Positions 1-8,898 are shown, counted from the first letter of the stretch. The stretch is DNA of 64,000 nt from Zoogloeaceae bacterium (GCA_024235635.1 JACKMA010000003.1:744001-808000); one strand, 5' to 3'. The notes: a model not told the origin generated them from the letters alone. A program made the numbers and translations.

Positions 1-2
1 TC

Positions 3-83
3 GACCAGTTGTGTTGGCTGCCCTGTGAGCAGTATTCCGATCTGAAGGCAGCGATCGCCAGCTACCGCGCGAGCCCGCACTGA
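3..83 (+). CDS. C-terminal end of an unidentified protein (cut by window edge)
   Basis: An open frame enters from the left edge and gives 26 residues before a TGA at 81-83. The visible tail reads DQLCWLPCEQYSDL and then a helix-like KAAIASYRAS stretch. It contains two cysteines. I do not recognise the family, and the upstream part is outside the window. The next gene starts 117 bases downstream behind its own ribosome binding site, so the two need not be one transcript. Confidence 0.45.
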   Translation, partial: DQLCWLPCEQYSDLKAAIASYRASPH

Positions 84-200
84 CGATGGCCGGTCGCCGC
101 CGTGACCAAATCGTGATCGATTCTTGGCGGCCGCGGGATGAACCGACGGCTGCGGCACGCCTAGTCTGAGCGCTCCGATCCAATTCACGGAGACGCCCGG

Positions 201-920
201 ATGCATCGCAAATTCCTGGCAGCAGCGCTGACGGCTCTGCTGTCGCCGGCCGCCGCGTCGGCGGCCGACCTCGAGATCACGATCACCAACCTGTCCGGTG
301 GTATCCACTTCACGCCATTGCTGGTGGCCGCCCACCCCTCCGCCGTCCACCTCTTCCGAGCTGGCGAGCCGGCCTCGGCGGCACTGCAGGCGATGGCCGA
401 GGGCGGCGACATCGCCGGGCTCGAGAACGAGGTGAGCGCCGCCGGCGGACAATTCGTGGCCGACCCGGCAGGGGGCATCCTCGGGCCGGCGAGCAGCAGC
501 GGCGTGGCCCTGTTGAGCACTGCCGCCGGCAACACCCATCTGTCGATCACGGCCATGCTGCTGCCCACCAACGACGGCTTCGTTGCACTCGACGGCTGGG
601 AGATCCCGACGCAGGCGGGTAGCTACACGCTGACGCTCAACGCCTACGACGCCGGTACCGAGGCCAACACCGAGTTGATGAATCCCGGCGCCGGTGGTGC
701 GCCGGGCGTGTCCGGCATTCCGGGCGACCCGAGCGGTCGCGCCGGCAGCGGCGGCAGTGGGGTGGTGGCGAGCGCGCCCAACGATGCGGAAGCCAACGTC
801 GTGCACGTCCATCGTGGTCAACTCGGCGATACCGATGCCGGCGGTGGCCTCAGCGACCTCGACAGCCGCAGCCACCGCTGGCTCAATCCGGTGGCCCGCG
901 TGACCGTCGTCGTCAAGTGA
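201..920 (+). CDS. Secreted spondin-domain protein
   Basis: This 239-residue protein opens with a Sec signal peptide (hydrophobic residues 5-21, cleavage likely after ASA near residue 21). The rest resembles bacterial Spondin_N proteins: the start ITITNLSGG, then the hallmark HLFRAGEPAS, LQAMAEGGD and AMLLPTNDGFVAL stretches around residues 50-135. These domains form beta-sandwiches in the periplasm or outside the cell; their bacterial role is not established. A Gly/Ser/Pro-rich segment follows (about residues 155-200), then a conserved-looking end with paired histidines (VVHVHRG). GGAG at 189-192 precedes the ATG. A paralogue starts 8 bases after the stop, and a two-component system follows, so the four genes may be co-transcribed. 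Confidence 0.8.
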   Translation: MHRKFLAAALTALLSPAAASAADLEITITNLSGGIHFTPLLVAAHPSAVHLFRAGEPASAALQAMAEGGDIAGLENEVSAAGGQFVADPAGGILGPASSSGVALLSTAAGNTHLSITAMLLPTNDGFVALDGWEIPTQAGSYTLTLNAYDAGTEANTELMNPGAGGAPGVSGIPGDPSGRAGSGGSGVVASAPNDAEANVVHVHRGQLGDTDAGGGLSDLDSRSHRWLNPVARVTVVVK

Positions 921-928
921 GGCGCGCC

Positions 929-1627
929 ATGAAACGGACTGCGATATGGCCGCCGGCGGCGGCCGCAATACTCGGGATCCTCGCCGGTTGCGGCAGCAGC
1001 GACGACGGCGATGCGGTCGAAATGCGCACGCTGCGGATCACGGTCGCCAATCTGACGGCCAACCAGCCGGCCAGTCCGGTGCTGGTCTCGCTGCACCGGG
1101 GTGGCGATGCCTGGCGCGCCGGGTCACCGGCCTCGGTGGCGCTCGAGCGGCTGGCGGAAGGCGGCGACGGCAGCGCGCTCGCGGCGGAGCTGGCGGCCGC
1201 CGGTGGCCTCGTCGACGCGACCGGCAGCGCGCCGGTGGCGCCGGGCGGGATCGACAGCTTCGAACTCAGCTACCCGGCGGCAGACGACGCCAGGCTGACG
1301 GTGGCGACGATGCTGGTGAATACCAATGATGCGTTCGCGGGCCTGAGTGGCCTGCCGGTCGGCATGCTCGAACCCGGCGCCCGCCAGGCCTACCTGCTGG
1401 CGGCCTTGGACGCCGGCACCGAGGACAACGCCGAGGCCGCCGGCAGCGTGCCCGGGCCTGCCGATGGCGGCGAAGGATTCAACGCTGCGCGCGACGACGT
1501 GCGCGACGCGGTCAGGGTCCACGCCGGCGTCGTCGGACGTCAGGACGGCCTCGCAGGCTCGGTACTCGAAGGTAAGCATCGCTTCGACAATCCGGTCCTC
1601 AGGGTAGAGATCGAAAGAGTGCGCTGA
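929..1627 (+). CDS. Spondin-domain lipoprotein, paralogue of the preceding gene
   Basis: The protein has 232 residues. I chose ATG 929 over an in-frame GTG at 917 because it gives a clean lipoprotein signal: MKRT, a hydrophobic run, then LAGC with the lipid-accepting Cys at residue 21. The mature part repeats the pattern of the upstream gene: ITVANLTAN, AWRAGSPAS, LERLAEGGD and ATMLVNTNDAF, so it is another Spondin_N domain. Retention by lipid anchoring while its neighbour is released suggests the two work in different envelope layers; that is inference. It sits 8 bases after the first paralogue and 48 bases before the response regulator gene. Confidence 0.8.
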   Translation: MKRTAIWPPAAAAILGILAGCGSSDDGDAVEMRTLRITVANLTANQPASPVLVSLHRGGDAWRAGSPASVALERLAEGGDGSALAAELAAAGGLVDATGSAPVAPGGIDSFELSYPAADDARLTVATMLVNTNDAFAGLSGLPVGMLEPGARQAYLLAALDAGTEDNAEAAGSVPGPADGGEGFNAARDDVRDAVRVHAGVVGRQDGLAGSVLEGKHRFDNPVLRVEIERVR

Positions 1628-1675
1628 GCGGCGCGGCATGTGGTCGCGTGCCGGCCGCTGCCGGGAGGGATCGCA

Positions 1676-2368
1676 ATGGCCGGGATTCTGGTGGTCGAGG
1701 ACCAGGGCGATATCGCCAATCTGGTCAGGATGCACGTCGAGATGCTGGGTCATCGCGTGCAGTGCTGCGACACGCTGTCGTTCGCGCGGCGGGCGCTGGC
1801 AAGCGACACCTGGGATCTGCTGGTGCTCGACCTGTCGTTGCCGGACGGAGACGGCCTCGATCTGTGCCGCGAGCTGAGGCTGGAGAACGCATCGCTGCCG
1901 ATCCTGGTGCTGACCGCGCGCGCCACCGAGCACGATCGTGTGCAGGGTCTGGAAACCGGGGCCGACGACTACCTGACCAAGCCCTTCGGCGTGCTCGAAC
2001 TGCAAGCCAGGGTCCGGGCCTTGCTGCGGCGCGCGGCGCTGGCCGAGACCGGTGGCGACGAGCGGCCGATCGACATTCCGCCCTTGCGTGTGGACCCGGC
2101 ACGGCGGGCGGTGTGCCGCGATGGATCGGCATTGGAGCTGACCGCGACCGAGTTCGACCTGCTGCTGTTTCTGGCGCGAAGGCCGGGCGTCGTCTTCAGC
2201 CGCCAGCAGCTGTTGTCGGAAGTGTGGGGCTACCATCACCAGGGCTACGAGCACACGGTCAATTCGCACGTCAATCGGCTGCGCGCCAAGGTCGAGGAGG
2301 ACCCGGCCCGTCCGCGCCTGATCCGCACGGTCTGGGGTGTCGGCTACAAGCTCGAGGCCGAGGCGTGA
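1676..2368 (+). CDS. OmpR/PhoB-family response regulator
   Basis: The protein has 230 residues. The receiver domain (1-120) has acidic residues E8-D9, phospho-acceptor D52 in LVLDLSLPDGDG, and the conserved lysine K102 in YLTKPF. The DNA-binding winged helix (about 135-228) shows the family signature LTATEFDLL, then the recognition region QLLSEVWGY and VNSHVNRLRAKVE. It should bind direct-repeat promoter sites once phosphorylated. GGGAGGGA lies just before ATG 1676; the frame is open upstream but earlier starts lack this site and add a non-conserved leader. The sensor kinase follows 55 bases later. Target genes are unknown; the two spondin genes just upstream are obvious candidates. Confidence 0.92.
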   Translation: MAGILVVEDQGDIANLVRMHVEMLGHRVQCCDTLSFARRALASDTWDLLVLDLSLPDGDGLDLCRELRLENASLPILVLTARATEHDRVQGLETGADDYLTKPFGVLELQARVRALLRRAALAETGGDERPIDIPPLRVDPARRAVCRDGSALELTATEFDLLLFLARRPGVVFSRQQLLSEVWGYHHQGYEHTVNSHVNRLRAKVEEDPARPRLIRTVWGVGYKLEAEA

Positions 2369-2423
2369 TCGGAGTCCGTGGTCACGGCGCACCACCACCC
2401 GACGTCACCCGGAGGGCCTGCCG

Positions 2424-3884
2424 TTGAGTTCGACGCTGTTCGCACGGCTGGCCGTGGTGCTGGCGCTGCTGGCGGTGTCGGCGGCCGCCCTGCTGCTGCA
2501 TTTCGGCCATCGTGCGGAGTCGCGGCACTCGGATCGCGTTCAGCAGGCGCTGCATCGCGACCTCGCGGCGCACATGGTCGAGGACAATCCGCAGTTGCGG
2601 CACGGCGAGATCGCCAAGCGGGCGCTGGAGAACGCCTTCCATACGCTGATGCTGCTGGGGCCCGCCTTCGAGATCTACGCGACCGACCTCGACGGCCGCA
2701 TCCAGGCCTATTCGGCGGAGCCGGGGCAGCTCGCCAGCATGCGGATCGACCTGGCGCCGGTCCGCGCGTTCCTGTCCGGTGCCAGCCTGCCGGTGTATGG
2801 CTCCGATCCGCGTGATGCGGACCGTCGGCAGGTGTTCTCGGCGGCACCGATCCTCGATGCGGACGGTGCTCGCCAGGGCTACCTCTATGTCGTTGTCGGC
2901 GGGCGCCAGCAGGCCGCGCTGGAAGCCGACTACGCCGCCCGCCTGGCGCAGGACCAGGCCTTGCTGTTCGGCCTCGGTGCGCTGTTGCTGGCCCTGCTCG
3001 CCGCCGGGCTGGTGTTCGCGCTGCTGACGCGGCCCCTGTCCGCGCTGAACAGGGCGATGCAGGCTTTCCGCCGCGGGGGACTGGCACGGGCCGCGATCGG
3101 CCGCCGGCTGCCGGGCTGGCGCAGCCGCGAGGTGGCGGAACTGCAGCAGGGATTCATCGCGCTGGCCGAGACGGTGGCCGACCAGATGGACCAGATCCGT
3201 GACGGCGAGCAGATGCGCCGCGATGTGATCGCCCAGATCGCCCACGACCTGAAGACGCCGCTGGCGTCCTTGCAGGGCTATCTCGAGACCTGGCTGCTGC
3301 AGCACCCGGATGCACCGGACCGGGCGCACGTCGAGGTGGCTTTGCGCAATGGCCGGCAGCTGCACCGCCTGGTCGAGCAGTTGCTCGAACTGGCGCGGCT
3401 GGAGGCGCGCCAGGAGGCATTGGCCATGGAACCGGTGGCGGTGGTCGAGCTCGCCCATGACGTGATCGCGCGCTTTGCGCTCGAGGCCGGCCAGCAGGGG
3501 GTAGGCCTGGCAGTCGATGCCGTCGATCCTGCGATCCAGGTCGAAGCCGATATCGGCAAGCTCGAGCGGGTATTGGCCAATCTGGTGGACAACGCCATCC
3601 GCCATACGCCACGAGGTGGCGCGGTCGCGATCGGCGTTGTCGCCGCCGGTGGACGTGTGGTGCTCGAGGTCCGCGACAGCGGCAGCGGCATCGCTGCCGA
3701 GCAACTGCCGCGGATCTTCGAGGCACGCTACCGCGGCCGGCTGGCTGCCGCCGACGGCGCCACCCACCTCGGGCTCGGCCTGGCCATCGTCAAGCGGCTG
3801 CTCGACCTGCATGGCAGCGCGATCCGGGTGGTCAGCGCACCCGGGCAGGGTGCGGCTTTCCGCTTCGAACTGGCACGCGCCTGA
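2424..3884 (+). CDS. Membrane sensor histidine kinase, partner of the upstream regulator
   Basis: I place the start at TTG 2424 because GGAGGG lies at 2411-2416 and the product (486 residues) then begins just before the first membrane helix (about residues 6-26). A frame open from 2337 would add a basic, non-conserved leader overlapping the regulator gene. A periplasmic sensor part (27-170), a second helix (173-196) and a HAMP linker follow. The H-box is IAHDLKTPLASL with phospho-acceptor H274. The ATPase domain has the N-box NLVDNAIRHTP, G1 DSGSGIA and G2 LGLGLAIVKR. The signal is unknown; the periplasmic part has no fold I can name. Confidence 0.9.
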   Translation: MSSTLFARLAVVLALLAVSAAALLLHFGHRAESRHSDRVQQALHRDLAAHMVEDNPQLRHGEIAKRALENAFHTLMLLGPAFEIYATDLDGRIQAYSAEPGQLASMRIDLAPVRAFLSGASLPVYGSDPRDADRRQVFSAAPILDADGARQGYLYVVVGGRQQAALEADYAARLAQDQALLFGLGALLLALLAAGLVFALLTRPLSALNRAMQAFRRGGLARAAIGRRLPGWRSREVAELQQGFIALAETVADQMDQIRDGEQMRRDVIAQIAHDLKTPLASLQGYLETWLLQHPDAPDRAHVEVALRNGRQLHRLVEQLLELARLEARQEALAMEPVAVVELAHDVIARFALEAGQQGVGLAVDAVDPAIQVEADIGKLERVLANLVDNAIRHTPRGGAVAIGVVAAGGRVVLEVRDSGSGIAAEQLPRIFEARYRGRLAAADGATHLGLGLAIVKRLLDLHGSAIRVVSAPGQGAAFRFELARA

Positions 3885-3911
3885 ACCGGTGGCGCACTGC
3901 GCCGATCCCCA

Positions 3912-5168
3912 CTACGCTGCGGCCAGGCCTGCAACTGACGAGTGACGTTGCGCGCGGCCCTGTTCGACGTGGTCGGCCAGCAGCACCGCGGTGACGGCCG
4001 ACAGGGTCCAGCCGAGATGTCCGTGGCCGGTGTTGTAGAAGACGTTGGCGCGTCGGCCGACACCGACCTTGGGCATCATGTTCGGCATCATCGGCCGCAG
4101 GCCGGCCCAGGGCACCACCTGGCGGGTATTGACCCCGGGGAAGCAGCGATTGACCCAATCCACCAACGGACGAATGCGGTCGGCCCGGATGTCGCGGTTG
4201 AAGCCGTTGAATTCGGCGGTGCCGGCGACGCGGAAGCGGTCGTCGCCGAGGCGGCTCGATACCAGCTTGGTCTCGTCGTCGAGCAGGCTCACGGTCGGCG
4301 CTGCCAGCCGGCTGGCAGGATCGTCGAGCTTGACGGTGATCGAGTAGCCCTTGACCGGATAGACATTGACGCGATCGCCGAGCTGTGCCGCGAAGCGGCG
4401 ACTGGCGACGCCGGCGCAGACCACGACGCCGTCGAATCGGTGTCGCCGTTCGCCCTCCTCGTCGGCGACGACGACGTGGGCGCCGTGGCCGTCGCTGGCC
4501 AGCCGGCGGACGTCCTGGCCGTACAGGCAGGTCACACCGAGCCGCTCGGCAGCGGCGGCGAGGCCGACGGTGTACTTGTGGATGTCGCCGGTGGCGTCGC
4601 TGTCGGTATAGAAGCCGCCGTAGTAGGTGCCGGCCAGGGTCGGTTCGATCGCCCGCATTTCGACGGGTGTGACCGCGCGGCGCTGAAGCCCGCCTCGGGC
4701 CAGCAGGCGGCTGACTTCGGCGGCGTGCTCGAAGCCGGCCTTGTCGCGGTAGATGTGCAGGATGCCCTCGTGCTTGAGGTCGAAGTCGATGCCCTCCTCT
4801 GCAGCCCACGAGAACAGGTATTCGCGGGCCGCGATCGCCAGACGGGCGGTGTCGGCGGTATTGCGGCGGTAGTCGGGAATGGCGCCGATGAATTCGGCAA
4901 ACCAGGACAGCTTGTGCCAGCTCGGCTTGGGGTTGACCAGCAGGGGCGCGTCGTTGCGCAGCATCCACTTGAGGCCCTTGAGGACCGTCGAGCCGTGGTT
5001 CCAGACTTCGGCATTCGATGCCGACAACTGGCCGCCGTTGGCGAAGGAAGTCTCCATCGCAGCGTAGCGGTGCTGTTCGAACAGGGTGACGGAGAAGCCG
5101 CGCTTGGCCAGCGCGTAGGCCGTGGTGACACCGGTGATGCCACCGCCGATGACGGCGATCGATTCCAT
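3912..5168 (-). CDS. dadA: D-amino acid dehydrogenase, DadA-like FAD enzyme
   Basis: The protein has 418 residues, the usual length for the DadA small subunit. The N-terminal dinucleotide-binding motif GGGITGVTTAYALA (residues 8-21) is followed by the acidic LFEQH end of strand 2. Conserved stretches include SFANGGQLSASNAEVW, TGDIHKYT, YPVKGYSIT and, near the end, GHGHLGWT, which closes the FAD site. DadA oxidises D-amino acids to 2-oxo acids and passes electrons to the respiratory chain at the inner membrane. A tandem glycine riboswitch precedes it, so the physiological substrate may include glycine or the gene may respond to glycine; that is inference. Its end converges with the histidine kinase gene, 27 bases apart. 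Confidence 0.88.
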   Translation of the reverse strand: MESIAVIGGGITGVTTAYALAKRGFSVTLFEQHRYAAMETSFANGGQLSASNAEVWNHGSTVLKGLKWMLRNDAPLLVNPKPSWHKLSWFAEFIGAIPDYRRNTADTARLAIAAREYLFSWAAEEGIDFDLKHEGILHIYRDKAGFEHAAEVSRLLARGGLQRRAVTPVEMRAIEPTLAGTYYGGFYTDSDATGDIHKYTVGLAAAAERLGVTCLYGQDVRRLASDGHGAHVVVADEEGERRHRFDGVVVCAGVASRRFAAQLGDRVNVYPVKGYSITVKLDDPASRLAAPTVSLLDDETKLVSSRLGDDRFRVAGTAEFNGFNRDIRADRIRPLVDWVNRCFPGVNTRQVVPWAGLRPMMPNMMPKVGVGRRANVFYNTGHGHLGWTLSAVTAVLLADHVEQGRAQRHSSVAGLAAA

Positions 5169-5230
5169 GATGAGGCTCCAGACACGACGTCGGGTTCGGG
5201 CATGGGCGGCAAGGTGCCGAACATGCGCCC

Positions 5231-5430
5231 CCTCTGTCTGGAACCTGAGAGATTCGCGCCCCTGCCTAACCGGCCGGACGCTTGCTCCTTCGGTGGACCG
5301 GCTGACGAGGCCGGTCGCTCTTCAGAGTGTGTGATCGACTGTCCGGTCCTTTGGCCTGAGAGATTCCGGGGCGGTTGCTCCTTCGGCGCCTGCCCGCGAT
5401 TGGCGGGCGGGACTCTCCCGAACAGTGGTC
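5231..5430 (-). promoter_or_regulatory. Tandem glycine riboswitch in the dadA leader
   Basis: Read on the minus strand, two consecutive aptamers are visible. Aptamer 1 (about 5430-5345) has the 5' CGGGAGAG box, the conserved CCGAAGGAGCAA core (5387-5376) and the closing AATCTCTCAGG (5365-5355) followed by CCAAAGGACC. Aptamer 2 (about 5340-5231) repeats ACCGAAGGAGCAA (5294-5282) and GAATCTCTCAGG (5255-5244). They are separated by a short linker, the arrangement of classical glycine riboswitches. The dadA start codon is about 63 bases beyond the second aptamer. I could not identify the expression platform with confidence; there is no strong terminator, so control of translation or an on-switch is possible. 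Confidence 0.93.
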
Positions 5431-5685
5431 GATGACTGCGGTGCGCAGTCTATGTGAGTGATGCCGTCGCTGGCAACAGCGACGGGCCGGGGCGCGACCA
5501 ACGGTGGCCGAGATCCGAGACCGGCGTCCGGGATGCCGTTTGCGCGGTCGGCGCTCGGCTTGCGGGCACGATGCTTCACTATGTCCGGGTGGCGCCGATG
5601 CCTGGACCGCAGTCGCGAGCCGCGAACCACGCTACCATTGGGTTGTCCCCCGGTACTTGTCCCCGGCGCTTCGCAGGATCGTTCG

Positions 5686-5991
5686 ATGGATTGCCCCCGC
5701 TGCCACAGGACGACCATCAGTTTTCGCCAATGGTGTCGCTCGCCGAACGCCTTTCGCTGGGTCTGCCCCCGTTGCGGGGTACGGTTGAAGGCGGGCGGTG
5801 CGACCTGGGCTTGGTTCGTCGTCGCGCTGTTGCTGGCGATCGCGGTCGTCGCGATCGTGCGCCAGGCCGAGCTGCGAGGCGTGATCGAGCCCGGCAGCGG
5901 GCGCGGCTACGTCGGTATCGGCATCGTGGTCATGGTGCTGCCCGTCTGCGGCCTGGCCTATCGCCTGGGAAGCTACCGCACGAGCGATTGA
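5686..5991 (+). CDS. Small zinc-ribbon membrane protein
   Basis: This is a 101-residue protein of unknown function. It begins MDCPRC and has a second CPRC about 23 residues later, the spacing of a four-cysteine zinc ribbon. Two hydrophobic segments follow (about residues 42-60 and 75-92), so the ribbon probably faces the cytoplasm at the inner membrane. The frame is open from 5458, but the Cys pairs and a sensible N-terminus support ATG 5686. Divergent from the dadA riboswitch region and convergent with the DUF47 gene. I do not recognise a named family. Confidence 0.6.
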   Translation: MDCPRCHRTTISFRQWCRSPNAFRWVCPRCGVRLKAGGATWAWFVVALLLAIAVVAIVRQAELRGVIEPGSGRGYVGIGIVVMVLPVCGLAYRLGSYRTSD

Positions 5992-6037
5992 GCGATCGGA
6001 CGACTGCGGCCGGGCTGGCGCTTCCTGCCGCAGTCGC

Positions 6038-6679
6038 TCAACCGATCTTGACGACGATGTCGTGCAGGGTATTGGCGCAATGGGCCATGCGATCGGCGCC
6101 GTTCGACAGGTGGCGGTAGATCTCGCGCCGCTTGAACATGTTCAGATAGTCCTGGCCCTGGAACAGGTCGGCGAGTGCGCGCCGGTAGAGCTTCTCGACC
6201 CTGCGCTCGGCCTTGCGTGCGGCATCGGCATCGGCGGCGGCACGCTCGGGGGTGGTGGCGAGCTGGCTGAAGCCCTTGGCGAGGAAGTTCGAGCCTTCGT
6301 TGATGCGCTGGGCCATCTCGCGCATGTAGCCATCGGGCGTGACGCCGAGGATGTCCATTTCATTGACGGTGGTCTTGCAGTAGTTGACGACCTCGTCCAT
6401 GTCCATGATCGCGCGGTAGATGTCTTCCCGGTCGAGGGGTGTCGAAAAGGCTTCGTTGAGGATGTGGATGTTGCGCACCTTGATGGTGTCGGCGTCGTGC
6501 TCGTCCTTGCGGATCTCGCATCCGATGTCGGGGTTGCCGGTTTCCATGAAGCGGATCAGCAGATCGGTGGTGTGGATCACCTGGCGGGACTGCTCGGCCA
6601 GCAGCGTGTAAAAATCCGGCGCTTTCGGAAAGATGCGGTCGAGTACGCGATGGACGATCGAGGCGGGTCGCTTTGACAT
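6038..6679 (-). CDS. DUF47 (PhoU-like) phosphate transport accessory protein
   Basis: The protein has 213 residues, almost all helical, matching the TIGR00153/DUF47 family, which is distantly related to PhoU. It begins with a basic segment, then repeated helical bundles with acidic metal-binding-like stretches (EIRKDEHDADTI and YRAIMDMDEVVNYC). Family members sit next to Pit-type phosphate carriers and are thought to modulate them. Here the pit gene lies immediately upstream on the same strand, with 9 bases between. The ATG at 6679 follows GAGGAAT on the minus strand. The ends of this gene and the zinc-ribbon gene converge. Confidence 0.9.
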   Translation of the reverse strand: MSKRPASIVHRVLDRIFPKAPDFYTLLAEQSRQVIHTTDLLIRFMETGNPDIGCEIRKDEHDADTIKVRNIHILNEAFSTPLDREDIYRAIMDMDEVVNYCKTTVNEMDILGVTPDGYMREMAQRINEGSNFLAKGFSQLATTPERAAADADAARKAERRVEKLYRRALADLFQGQDYLNMFKRREIYRHLSNGADRMAHCANTLHDIVVKIG

Positions 6680-6688
6680 CGATATTCC

Positions 6689-7726
6689 TCAACTGACGAG
6701 GCCGGACAAGGCCAGTTCGAGCAGACTTCCGACCAGCGCGGCAGCGGGAATCGTCACCAGCCAGGTGGCGCCGATCTCGCGTGCCTTGCCCCAGCGCACG
6801 GCACGGGGACGTTCCGAGGCACCGATCCCCATGATCGATGTCGCGACGACATGGGTGGTCGACACCGGCGCGCCCAGCAGGGAGGCGGCGAACACCACGC
6901 CGCCGGAAGCGAGCTGTGAATTCAGCGCATGCAGCGGTCGCACCCGGTAGATCGCGAAACCGAGGGTACGCACGATCCGCCAGCCGCCGGACAGCGTGCC
7001 GAGCGTCATCGCGCTGGCGCAGGCCAGGACCACCCACAGTGGCACCTGGAAGCTGTCGATGCGGCCACCGAGCAGCAGCGCCAGGGTCAGGATGCCCATG
7101 CTCTTCTGGGCATCGTTGGCGCCATGCGAAAAGGCGAGCGTGGCGGCGGTGAGATACTGCGCCCGGCGCAGTTGGCGGTTGATGGTCGGCCGCGCGGCGC
7201 GCAGCAGCAGTGCCGACAGCTTGTGCAGCAGATAGCCGGCAGCGAATCCCACCAGCGGTGAGACGAGCAGTGCCAGCACGACCTTGGTGACGCCGGTCAG
7301 GCGGCCATTGGCCAGCAGTTCGGTGAAGCCCCAGACGACGTGATCCTGCCCGACGGCCATGACGACTGCGCCGATCAGGCCGCCGACGAGGGCGTGGGAC
7401 GACGACGACGGGATACCCTTCCACCAGGTGATCAGGTTCCAGGCGATGGCGCCCGAAAGGCCCGCCAGCAGTACCGACAGCGAAAACACCGCCGGCAGGT
7501 CGTCGAGCACCACGAACGAGCCGATGGTGTTGGCGACTGCGGTGCCGCCGAGAACCGGGCCGAGAAACTCGAAGAGGCCGACCACGACGACTGCCTGCAG
7601 CGGCTGCATCGCGCGTGAGGCGATCACGGTCGCGATGATGTTGGCCGCATCGTGGAAGCCGTTGGTGTAGTCGAACACCAGGACCACCACGACCGCCGTG
7701 ACCACCAGAATCGTGAGCGCCTCCAT
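6689..7726 (-). CDS. pit: Low-affinity inorganic phosphate transporter, Pit family
   Basis: The protein has 345 residues with about ten membrane helices. The PD001131-type signatures of the family are visible twice: NGFHDAANIIATVI near the start (residues 23-36) and FSHGANDAQKSMG in the second half, both characteristic of metal-phosphate:H+ symporters. I chose ATG 7726 because GGGGAGGG precedes it; a longer frame to 7771 adds an Arg/Pro-rich leader with no family resemblance. It is the first gene of a two-gene unit with the DUF47 gene. At 345 residues it is shorter than E. coli PitA (about 500) and matches the compact Pit type that usually pairs with DUF47. Confidence 0.92.
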   Translation of the reverse strand: MEALTILVVTAVVVVLVFDYTNGFHDAANIIATVIASRAMQPLQAVVVVGLFEFLGPVLGGTAVANTIGSFVVLDDLPAVFSLSVLLAGLSGAIAWNLITWWKGIPSSSSHALVGGLIGAVVMAVGQDHVVWGFTELLANGRLTGVTKVVLALLVSPLVGFAAGYLLHKLSALLLRAARPTINRQLRRAQYLTAATLAFSHGANDAQKSMGILTLALLLGGRIDSFQVPLWVVLACASAMTLGTLSGGWRIVRTLGFAIYRVRPLHALNSQLASGGVVFAASLLGAPVSTTHVVATSIMGIGASERPRAVRWGKAREIGATWLVTIPAAALVGSLLELALSGLVS

Positions 7727-7986
7727 GCCCTCCCCTGCCGTCGGAGCGGGCCTGCGTCGGCGCCGCGTCATGTCATTGTTGTTGGTATCACGTTAGCACG
7801 TCGTCGGCCCTGCCGGCGCGATCGGTGGCGGGTGTCGGGTGCGGGCGGCGGGCATGCGGCAGGATGTCGATCGGCATCCGCCTGGCTGGCCTTGCGGTCG
7901 CCGACGACCGCGCCTTGGGTGCCGTTCGGGTTCGGCGCAGTGGCAGAATCGATGCCAAGGCACGGTCTGCAGAAACAGGAGGGCAC

Positions 7987-8898
7987 GTGAGAATCGGCAT
8001 CGACCTGGGCGGTACCAAGATCGAGGTCGTGGCGTTGGATGATGACGGACGCGAGCGCCACCGGCGGCGGTCGCCGACCCCCCAGGGCGACTACGAGGCC
8101 ACGCTGGCCGCGATTGCGGCCCTGGTGGCCGATGCCGAGGCGGTGGTCGGGGGCCGTTGCAGTGTCGGCATCGGCACGCCAGGCAGCCGGTCGCCGGTCG
8201 ATGGCCGCATGCGCAATGCCAATTCGACCTGCCTCAATGGGCGGCCGCTGCTGGAAGATCTCGAACGGCTGCTGGCGCGACCGGTACGCTTGGCCAACGA
8301 TGCCGACTGTCTGGCCGTGTCCGAGGCGGCGGACGGTGCCGGCGCCGGCATGCGGGTGGTGTTCGCGGTGATTCTCGGTACCGGTGTCGGCGGCGGCATT
8401 GCGTTCGACGGTCGGGTGTGGAACGGTGCCAACGGCGTCGCCGGCGAGTGGGGGCACAATCCGCTGCCGTCGCCGGAAGAGATCGACCGGCCGCTGCCAC
8501 CGTGCTATTGCGGCCGCTTCGGCTGTATCGAGACCTATTTGTCGGGGATGGGCATGGCGTCCGACCACCGCGCCCATGGCGGCGATGCGCTCGACGCCAA
8601 GGCGATCGTGGCCGCTGCCGAGGCCGGCGATGCCGGCTGCGAGCGGACATTGCAGCGCTACGAGGTGCGCCTGGCGCGTTCGCTGGCGGCTGTCATCAAC
8701 CTGCTCGATCCTGAAATCATCGTCCTTGGCGGTGGCCTGTCGAATGTCGAAAGGCTGACGCGGACGGTGCCTCGCCTGTGGTCGCGCCATGTCTTTTCGG
8801 ATCGCATCGATACCCGGCTGACGGCCAGCCGACACGGTGATTCGTCGGGGGTGCGCGGCGCCGCCTGGCTGTGGCGGATCGACGAATTCAAGGATTGA
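7987..8898 (+). CDS. ROK-family sugar kinase (fructokinase or N-acetylglucosamine kinase type)
   Basis: The protein has 303 residues. It has the ATP-binding IGIDLGGTKIE at the N-terminus, a catalytic NDAD at residues 104-107, GTGVGGG at 131-137, and the ROK zinc site formed by H157 (GEWGHNPL) and C173, C175, C180 in CYCGRFGC. The signature ExGH and CGRFGCIETYLSG fit NagK/Mak-type kinases, which phosphorylate fructose, glucose/mannose or GlcNAc in the cytoplasm. Which sugar cannot be read from sequence alone. GTG 7987 follows a perfect AGGAGG; the frame is open from 7825 but that leader is not conserved. Convergent with priA. Confidence 0.9.
   Translation: MRIGIDLGGTKIEVVALDDDGRERHRRRSPTPQGDYEATLAAIAALVADAEAVVGGRCSVGIGTPGSRSPVDGRMRNANSTCLNGRPLLEDLERLLARPVRLANDADCLAVSEAADGAGAGMRVVFAVILGTGVGGGIAFDGRVWNGANGVAGEWGHNPLPSPEEIDRPLPPCYCGRFGCIETYLSGMGMASDHRAHGGDALDAKAIVAAAEAGDAGCERTLQRYEVRLARSLAAVINLLDPEIIVLGGGLSNVERLTRTVPRLWSRHVFSDRIDTRLTASRHGDSSGVRGAAWLWRIDEFKD

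Noticed and set aside
2337..2423. Longer start for the histidine kinase
   Set aside because: The added 29 residues are basic and overlap the response regulator gene; GGAGGG before TTG 2424 supports the shorter form.
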